A DNA stretch of 64,000 bases, taken from assembly GCA_050031985.1 (NCBI GenBank), contig JBNAIG010000025.1, positions 111,143 to 175,142 on the forward strand, written 5' to 3'. Below are positions 59,842 through 64,000 of the stretch, one piece after another. The notes below the pieces were generated by a model that was not told the DNA's origin, made no database searches, and saw only the letters and a list, made by a program, of their open reading frames with translations. This DNA is from SZUA-368 sp028533045 (GTDB lineage: Bacteria > Spirochaetota > Spirochaetia > DSM-2461). Each line of letters opens with the position of its first letter. Within the stretch, counting starts at the first letter, position 1. A program made the position numbers and the translations under genes.

Positions 59842-61300
59842 GAAATTAATTTTTTTACTGCTGTTTATTTGCTTCGTCCTGTTCATGACAGCGGCTGAGG
59901 ATAGCTTTAGGATGATTCCCAATGGAGAGCTTTCTTACCATTGGCAGGCCTATTACGGAGAAGATGAGACGATGTTGGATCTCATTTGCTATAAAAACGG
60001 CAGGGTGCATTGGCGCTACAGTCACCTTGATGAGACTTTCTATGACGACAGACATGAAGTCCCTTTGACAGCCTATGCCCTGTATGACGGGGTTCTCACC
60101 TTTCCTCTAACTCTCTTACAGGAGAGCGGCAGATTAAAACGTTTTCAGGTCGCTTTGGATGGCGAAACCGGGGCGCTTCTTTGGGAAAAAGAGACCTCTC
60201 TAGGTGTCGCCCAGAATAATTTGTATTCTTTTTACCACGAGGGGCGGCTGTATATCCACAACCTTCATGAATACAAGGGAGCTCAGCTGCTTTGTGTAGA
60301 TTTGAAAAGCGGAAAGACTATCTGGGAGTCAGAAGGTCCCCCCGAAGCCGCCTATCCTCTATTCTGGGGTGAAAAGCTCGTTCTTCCAGCAGGAAACCTG
60401 GCTCGTTTATATATTTATGATTCAGCCGGCCGTCTTACAGACCAGAAGTCCTCGTCCTCCTATCCGGTTATCTGGAGGGACTCTTTGGTTTATCTTGACT
60501 ATGAAGCTGATTCGGTATTCCTGAATATTATCTCTGATGATCGAAGTAGCCGTTATCCTTTAGGCGGCAGAGCTGGTGAAGATTTCTCTATCTTTTCTTT
60601 GAGCCGGAGTGAGGACTTCAAGCGCCATGTGACCAGATCTTTTATCCCCTTTTTAATTTATGACGATAAAATATTTATCCAGAAGGAGAGGGACGGAATC
60701 TCTGTTCTTCGTGCCTATGAGCTGCTGAATGAGGGACGGGAAGGCAGAAGCATTGAACTTCCCCAACAATACAAGTTCGGGTTTCGGAGAGATTTCTATT
60801 CCGGATACGCGCTCGGTTATTATATGAGTAAACCCCCGGTACAGGCTTATGGAAAGGGTAACACCGGGTTTAGCGAGGGGGCAGTTCTTCCCGTTCTCCT
60901 CTACGAGAGCCATGAAGTTTTGGAATACACAATTCTCAACCGTCTGGCTCTTATAGATCTGGAGAATTACAGGGTTGAAATAGGGGAGGCTGGTTTGTAT
61001 GAGAGTCAATTTTGGGCATCTTCTATTTTAAACTCCCAAGGTACGAGATATCTCCTGCTGGAGAGAAATAGCGAATCGGAAAAGAATAATTTGCTTCTGC
61101 GCTTTTCTTCCGACGGAACCGTTGATTCCTGGGTGGAATATCCAAAGGACATCACTGACAATTCCGTCAAAGGCCAGGATGCCCCGTATAACTACATTCT
61201 TCTGGACAGAACCGACCTGGTAGAGTGGAAGCCCTTTGATGAAGGAGGGCTTGACGAGTTAGGCGAGGGACTGCTGCCCGATGCTATGCTGAAGCAATAG
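59831..61300 (+). CDS. Secreted propeller-like protein of unknown function, 2
   Basis: 489 residues with a cleavable signal peptide (about 1-21). Blade-like repeats VALDGETGALLWEKE and CVDLKSGKTIWESEG are closer to PQQ-propeller blades than in the preceding protein. Length and order match that protein, so the two are probably distant paralogues made as a pair (11-bp overlap). Its end overlaps a convergent frame at 61284 by 17 bp. Function unknown. Confidence 0.65.
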   Translation: MDSKKLIFLLLFICFVLFMTAAEDSFRMIPNGELSYHWQAYYGEDETMLDLICYKNGRVHWRYSHLDETFYDDRHEVPLTAYALYDGVLTFPLTLLQESGRLKRFQVALDGETGALLWEKETSLGVAQNNLYSFYHEGRLYIHNLHEYKGAQLLCVDLKSGKTIWESEGPPEAAYPLFWGEKLVLPAGNLARLYIYDSAGRLTDQKSSSSYPVIWRDSLVYLDYEADSVFLNIISDDRSSRYPLGGRAGEDFSIFSLSRSEDFKRHVTRSFIPFLIYDDKIFIQKERDGISVLRAYELLNEGREGRSIELPQQYKFGFRRDFYSGYALGYYMSKPPVQAYGKGNTGFSEGAVLPVLLYESHEVLEYTILNRLALIDLENYRVEIGEAGLYESQFWASSILNSQGTRYLLLERNSESEKNNLLLRFSSDGTVDSWVEYPKDITDNSVKGQDAPYNYILLDRTDLVEWKPFDEGGLDELGEGLLPDAMLKQ

Positions 61301-61604
61301 TGGCCAAATCTATAAAATACACACGGCCGAGTTCATTCTCAACTCTCAATATATTGGTTGATGAGTCATATTCAATAGAGCAAATAAAAACATCCTGCAC
61401 ATCCTTTTCTAACTCCTCTTTATATTCAGTTCTATAAACGATGATGTCACTGAGTTTTATACTAAAATCCCCATTCCAGATTTCAATGACGCCCCCATTC
61501 TGTTCTATGTTGTCGGGCCAATGGTTGACGACGATGTTAATGTCATAAGTCCCTATGTACAAGGGAGCTATTTCCGGTGGGGCGGCCGTCTTGGCGTAAA
61601 GCAA
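61284..61604 (-). CDS. Hypothetical protein, in frame after the RCC1-like gene
   Basis: 106 residues from TTG 61604 with no ribosome site. It is in the same frame as the RCC1-like gene and starts 15 bases after that gene's TGA. Content (IGTYDINIVVNHWP ... VIEIWNGDFSIKLSDIIV) looks like a real beta-rich polypeptide, not a shadow. Either it is a separate, poorly initiated gene, or a C-terminal domain cut off from the RCC1 protein by a stop codon. Family not recognised. Confidence 0.4.
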   Translation of the reverse strand: MLYAKTAAPPEIAPLYIGTYDINIVVNHWPDNIEQNGGVIEIWNGDFSIKLSDIIVYRTEYKEELEKDVQDVFICSIEYDSSTNILRVENELGRVYFIDLATIASA

Positions 61605-61619
61605 TGTAATCTTTTCGGT

Positions 61620-62717
61620 TCATAAGTTTTCCCCATCAAATGCAATGGGTATCAGTGTGAAAATCATTTTTCCCTCGGTTGTTCCGTCGCCCAATTCTCC
61701 GTAATCGTTTGATCCGCTTCCCCATAGATTGCCGTATTTGTCAAGAATAAGGGTGTGCCAGTACCAGGTGCTGACGGCGGCAGCATGGGATGAGACATGG
61801 ACAGGCTCGAGTTCCATATTCATATTTGAATCACCGGCACCTATCTGCCCGCCCTTGTTGTAGCCCATTCCCCAGACTGTGCCGTCCTTTTTCAAAATTA
61901 AGCTGTGCCCATAGCCGGCCGAGGCGGATGCTACGCCGCTGTCCATTATTTTGACCGGAGTAAACTTATTTACCCTTGTCCCGTCCCCGAGGGTTCCGAA
62001 AACGTTCGCGCCCATGGCCCAGAGGCTGGTGTCTTTGCCCACTATCAGAGTATGCCTGTAACCTATGGAGACCGATGCAACGCCGTACTCGTATATTTTC
62101 ACGACATGGGACTTAAAATCGCTTTGTTGGAAACCCAACTCTCCATTTAAACTCCAACCCATACCCCAAAGGCTGCCGTCTTCCATGACGTACATGGTGT
62201 TGGCCCATCCCGCACAGACGTAGCTGACACCGCTTTCAACAATTTGCATGGGAGTGTTTACCTCGGTGCTTTCACTCGGTCCGAGGCCCCCCCCCAGATT
62301 GTATCCCATGCCCCACAGGCTGCCGTCATCCTTGATGAAAACGCTGTGAAGATCTCCGGCGGAAACCTGAAGAACACCGCCATCGATAATCTTCACTGGC
62401 TCCTTGAACCACTCTCCCTCGACCCCCAGTTGATGGGAGCGATTGTCCCCGAATCCCCAAAGGCTGCCGTCGTTCTTGATGAAGAGGCAGTGCCTCGAGC
62501 CGGCTGATACGGAACTTACCCCTTCGGCTTCGACGAGCAGCGGCTCAAGTCTCTGCTTTTTGTTTGAACTATTATCACCCACCAACCAAAGGCTGCCTGC
62601 GTCGGTCAGCAGCATCGAATATTCGTATCCCGCCTCTGCGGCTACAATCTTCGGTTCCTTCGAGCAGGATGATGCAATAAGAACGGTCAGCAGAATAAGG
62701 CAAATACTTTTTTTCAT
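61620..62717 (-). CDS. RCC1-repeat lipoprotein
   Basis: 365 residues with a lipoprotein signal ending IASSC (about residue 19). About seven RCC1-type blades follow, each with the pattern VSAGxxHSxxIKxDGSLWGMGxNxxGxLG, making a complete seven-bladed propeller of the alpha-tubulin-suppressor type. Bacterial RCC1 lipoproteins are surface or periplasmic and of unknown ligand. AAGGA precedes the ATG. A short frame ends just before its start and another begins just after its end, both in the same frame. Confidence 0.85.
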   Translation of the reverse strand: MKKSICLILLTVLIASSCSKEPKIVAAEAGYEYSMLLTDAGSLWLVGDNSSNKKQRLEPLLVEAEGVSSVSAGSRHCLFIKNDGSLWGFGDNRSHQLGVEGEWFKEPVKIIDGGVLQVSAGDLHSVFIKDDGSLWGMGYNLGGGLGPSESTEVNTPMQIVESGVSYVCAGWANTMYVMEDGSLWGMGWSLNGELGFQQSDFKSHVVKIYEYGVASVSIGYRHTLIVGKDTSLWAMGANVFGTLGDGTRVNKFTPVKIMDSGVASASAGYGHSLILKKDGTVWGMGYNKGGQIGAGDSNMNMELEPVHVSSHAAAVSTWYWHTLILDKYGNLWGSGSNDYGELGDGTTEGKMIFTLIPIAFDGENL

Positions 62718-62720
62718 AGA

Positions 62721-62954
62721 TTATTCCTTAATTTCAAATTCAAAATCCCTGAACATATAGCTTGAGGCATCTCTGCCGCTGAAATTTTGGGAGCCTGGAT
62801 CAATTCGGGTGCCGTCAGGCAGTTCAAAATGGCATCCGGGAACGGCTCTGCGAACGAGCTTAACTAGGTCGATACTGTTGACGGGGCAGCACCGGAATCT
62901 TCTACGACCTCGACCATCATGGATACCATTGCAAGAGGATTCTCCGTTCTCCAT
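62721..62954 (-). CDS. Short frame upstream of the RCC1-like gene, possible small gene or remnant
   Basis: 77 residues, ending three bases before the RCC1-like start and downstream of a predicted promoter. The second half (VKLVRRAVPGCHFELPDGTRIDP ... YMFRDFEFEIKE) reads like genuine protein; the first half (Cys/Arg-rich) does not. No ribosome site. It may be the 3' end of a decayed gene whose front was lost, or a leader frame. Low certainty. Confidence 0.25.
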   Translation of the reverse strand: MENGESSCNGIHDGRGRRRFRCCPVNSIDLVKLVRRAVPGCHFELPDGTRIDPGSQNFSGRDASSYMFRDFEFEIKE

Positions 62955-62964
62955 GATTATTTAT

Positions 62965-62994
62965 ATAATATACAGTATAAGTGCAATAAATCAA
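62965..62994 (-). promoter_or_regulatory. Predicted promoter upstream of the RCC1-like gene
   Basis: On the reverse strand TTGATT (62989-62994), 18-bp spacer, TATTAT (62965-62970). It would transcribe the 77-residue frame and the RCC1-like gene. Confidence 0.4.
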
Positions 62995-63016
62995 CTTAAG
63001 GCAAGGATCATTTTTA

Positions 63017-63127
63017 AAGAGCTGCTCCCCAAGCCTAAAAGAGCTACTCTTTCAAACTTAAAGAGTCACTCTTTAAGCCTTGGTTCAGTACTCTTTAAGC
63101 CTTAAAGAGCCACTCTTTTAACGTAAA
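63017..63127. repeat. Array of five 22-bp tandem repeats, copy 2
   Basis: On the reverse strand five units of 22-23 bp with the core TTAAAGAG. Four carry the CTCTT arm that makes AAAGAG...CTCTTT a short palindrome; one carries TACTGAAC. The array starts ten bases after the terminator of the second HU-like/DUF4469 gene, exactly as in copy 1 (21951-22084). Confidence 0.8.
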
Positions 63128-63137
63128 AATCGGGCCT

Positions 63138-63166
63138 AAAAAATCCCTCCGGGCAAGCCCGAAGGG
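63138..63166 (-). terminator. Rho-independent terminator of HU-like/DUF4469 gene 2
   Basis: On the reverse strand CCCTTCGGG-CTTG-CCCGGAGGG followed by ATTTTTT, nearly identical to the terminator at 22094-22123. Confidence 0.8.
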
Positions 63167-63186
63167 ATCAATCTGAACTCGTCACT

Positions 63187-63849
63187 CTAAGCGATTGTCA
63201 AAAGATTCTCGTAGGTACCCTGATTCGCCCTGGCCCCTTCCCCAATGACAACGGAGACGGAGTAATTTCCTGCCTCCAGATCGTCGGGAAGAAAACAGAG
63301 AACCGACCGGCCCTTAACCTGAAAGATCTTGCCTACTTCGATTTTCTCCGTTTCCCCTTCCCGGGTCAGGTAGACCTGGGTCTCCCGGTTTTCCTCGGTA
63401 AAGTTGGCTCCCTTTAGTCCTATGAGCGCCCCTGCCGCCAAATCATCGCGCAGCTCCTGGCTTTCATAATCGAAGACTTGACGGATAAAGGGTTTAGACT
63501 GACTCGGGTCCACATGTTCCACCCGGGCGTTCTTTATCAGGTCCGCCTTAAAGTCGTCCACGGGCTTGATGTTTACGCACACCCTGTGACGGCTCTCATC
63601 GAATCCGTCGTCGGAGGAGACGAAGCCGCCCCGAATGCTCACATTCGCCTTAAAGAGGTCCGTTTTCACGGGGAAGCCGGAGAGGATCTGCTCCATTACT
63701 GTTTCGCGGAGGAGGTCCATTACCACAAGGGTATCCTGGCGGGTGACGGTGGTGTTCTTGCCCAGCATGATGTCCACCAGCTCTTCCTGTTCGATGGTCT
63801 TTTTCTTGACCACGTTTGCCATGTACTTGTTTTCGTCGGAAGTACTCAA
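63187..63849 (-). CDS. HU-like/DUF4469 protein, copy 2, 5' end disrupted
   Basis: Very similar to the protein at 22145-22843 from LRENYLSTS to the end, with the same HU-like N-terminal and DUF4469 Ig-like C-terminal regions. Homology stops abruptly upstream of the codons for LRENYL, where the first ~7 codons, ribosome site and promoter of copy 1 are replaced by unrelated DNA belonging to an insertion element. An in-frame stop occurs just beyond. Only a TTG (63849) remains as a possible start, without a ribosome site. Probably silenced unless transcribed and initiated from the element. Confidence 0.7.
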   Translation of the reverse strand: MSTSDENKYMANVVKKKTIEQEELVDIMLGKNTTVTRQDTLVVMDLLRETVMEQILSGFPVKTDLFKANVSIRGGFVSSDDGFDESRHRVCVNIKPVDDFKADLIKNARVEHVDPSQSKPFIRQVFDYESQELRDDLAAGALIGLKGANFTEENRETQVYLTREGETEKIEVGKIFQVKGRSVLCFLPDDLEAGNYSVSVVIGEGARANQGTYENLLTIA

Positions 63850-63865
63850 ATAATTTTCTCTTAGG

Positions 63866-64000
63866 CCGAAATTCGAGTTTTAATGGACTATTATAAAACT
63901 TCCTCTCATTGTATAATTTGTTTATGGACAAAAACATACGATGGGAGGAAGTATGAATATAGTAGGATTATACACGATTATTGATGATTTTTTCAAATCC
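63866..64000 (+). mobile_element. Left end of an insertion sequence
   Basis: The boundary at about 63866 is where homology between the two HU-like genes ends. Rightward lie a TATAAT-type -10 (63911-63918), a short frame MDKNIRWEEV, and a well-placed transposase-like start at 63953. The element continues beyond the window, so its right end, terminal repeats and target duplication cannot be checked here. Confidence 0.5.
63953..64000 (+). CDS. N-terminus of a probable transposase, IS982-like (runs off the window)
   Basis: Sixteen codons are visible, MNIVGLYTIIDDFFKS, preceded by GGGAGG at the right distance. The short hydrophobic opening with I/V-DDF resembles N-termini of IS982-family transposases. 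With so little sequence the family call is tentative, but the position inside a disrupted gene supports a mobile element. Confidence 0.45.
   Translation, partial: MNIVGLYTIIDDFFKS

Overview
The window reads as chromosome of an anaerobic bacterium with a two-membrane envelope: an RND pump with adaptor, many lipoproteins, exported sulfur-ester enzymes, and a radical-SAM sulfatase maturase instead of an oxygen-dependent one. A free-living spirochaete is my best guess. It rests on the HU-like/DUF4469 paralogues, the YgfK/guanine deaminase/xanthine dehydrogenase set and the general style of the genes. No rRNA or tRNA is present to confirm it. Composition is moderate in GC, except for an AT-rich stretch at about 16.9-20.4 kb inside a restriction-modification locus. 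No gene-free gap exceeds about 300 bases.

Layout. 1-8.9 kb: purine oxidation. ygfK runs leftwards off the edge. Divergent from it is an operon of a membrane protein, an XdhC-type maturation factor, guanine deaminase, and the FeS/FAD and molybdenum subunits of a xanthine dehydrogenase-like hydroxylase. Together these could carry guanine through xanthine to urate. 8.8-12.6 kb: an Fe(III)-type ABC importer, convergent with that operon. 12.7-21.9 kb: a type I restriction-modification locus (hsdM, hsdS ... hsdR). Between its S and R genes lie a small membrane protein, a divergent small basic protein, a HigB/HigA-type toxin-antitoxin pair, a nucleotidyltransferase and the deletion scar of an AlbA_2-type gene. 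22.1-22.8 kb: an HU-like/DUF4469 protein followed by an array of 22-bp repeats. 23.1-27.9 kb: RND efflux operon. 28.1-32.9 kb: an osmoprotectant-type ABC importer co-directional with a fumarate-reductase-like flavoprotein. 33-37.3 kb: two duplicated CrtC/AttH-like lipoproteins and small membrane proteins around a TetR regulator, with a shared DNA motif. 37.3-45 kb: TetR/esterase, YkvA-like protein, Mut7-C RNase-like protein, CDF metal transporter, TetR-controlled DsrE + MFS pair, a decayed ParE-type toxin-antitoxin pair, and an EFR1-type ferredoxin-flavodoxin.

45.2-56.3 kb: a sulfate-ester region. A secreted FGE-fold/PEBP fusion and two arylsulfotransferase-like proteins form one operon. It converges on a second operon of a duplicated-domain periplasmic protein, a Cys-type sulfatase, a response regulator and a histidine kinase. 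A lipoprotein and an anaerobic sulfatase-maturing radical SAM enzyme follow. The FGE-like protein lacks the catalytic cysteines, so the radical SAM enzyme is the likely activator of the sulfatase. 56.3-58.1 kb: LysE exporter with a divergent XRE-cupin regulator and three evenly spaced operator-like boxes, then a flavodoxin. 58.3-63 kb: two unknown extracytoplasmic propeller-like proteins and an RCC1-repeat lipoprotein. 63-64 kb: a second HU-like/DUF4469 module with its own 22-bp repeat array, its 5' end cut by an insertion sequence that continues past the right edge.
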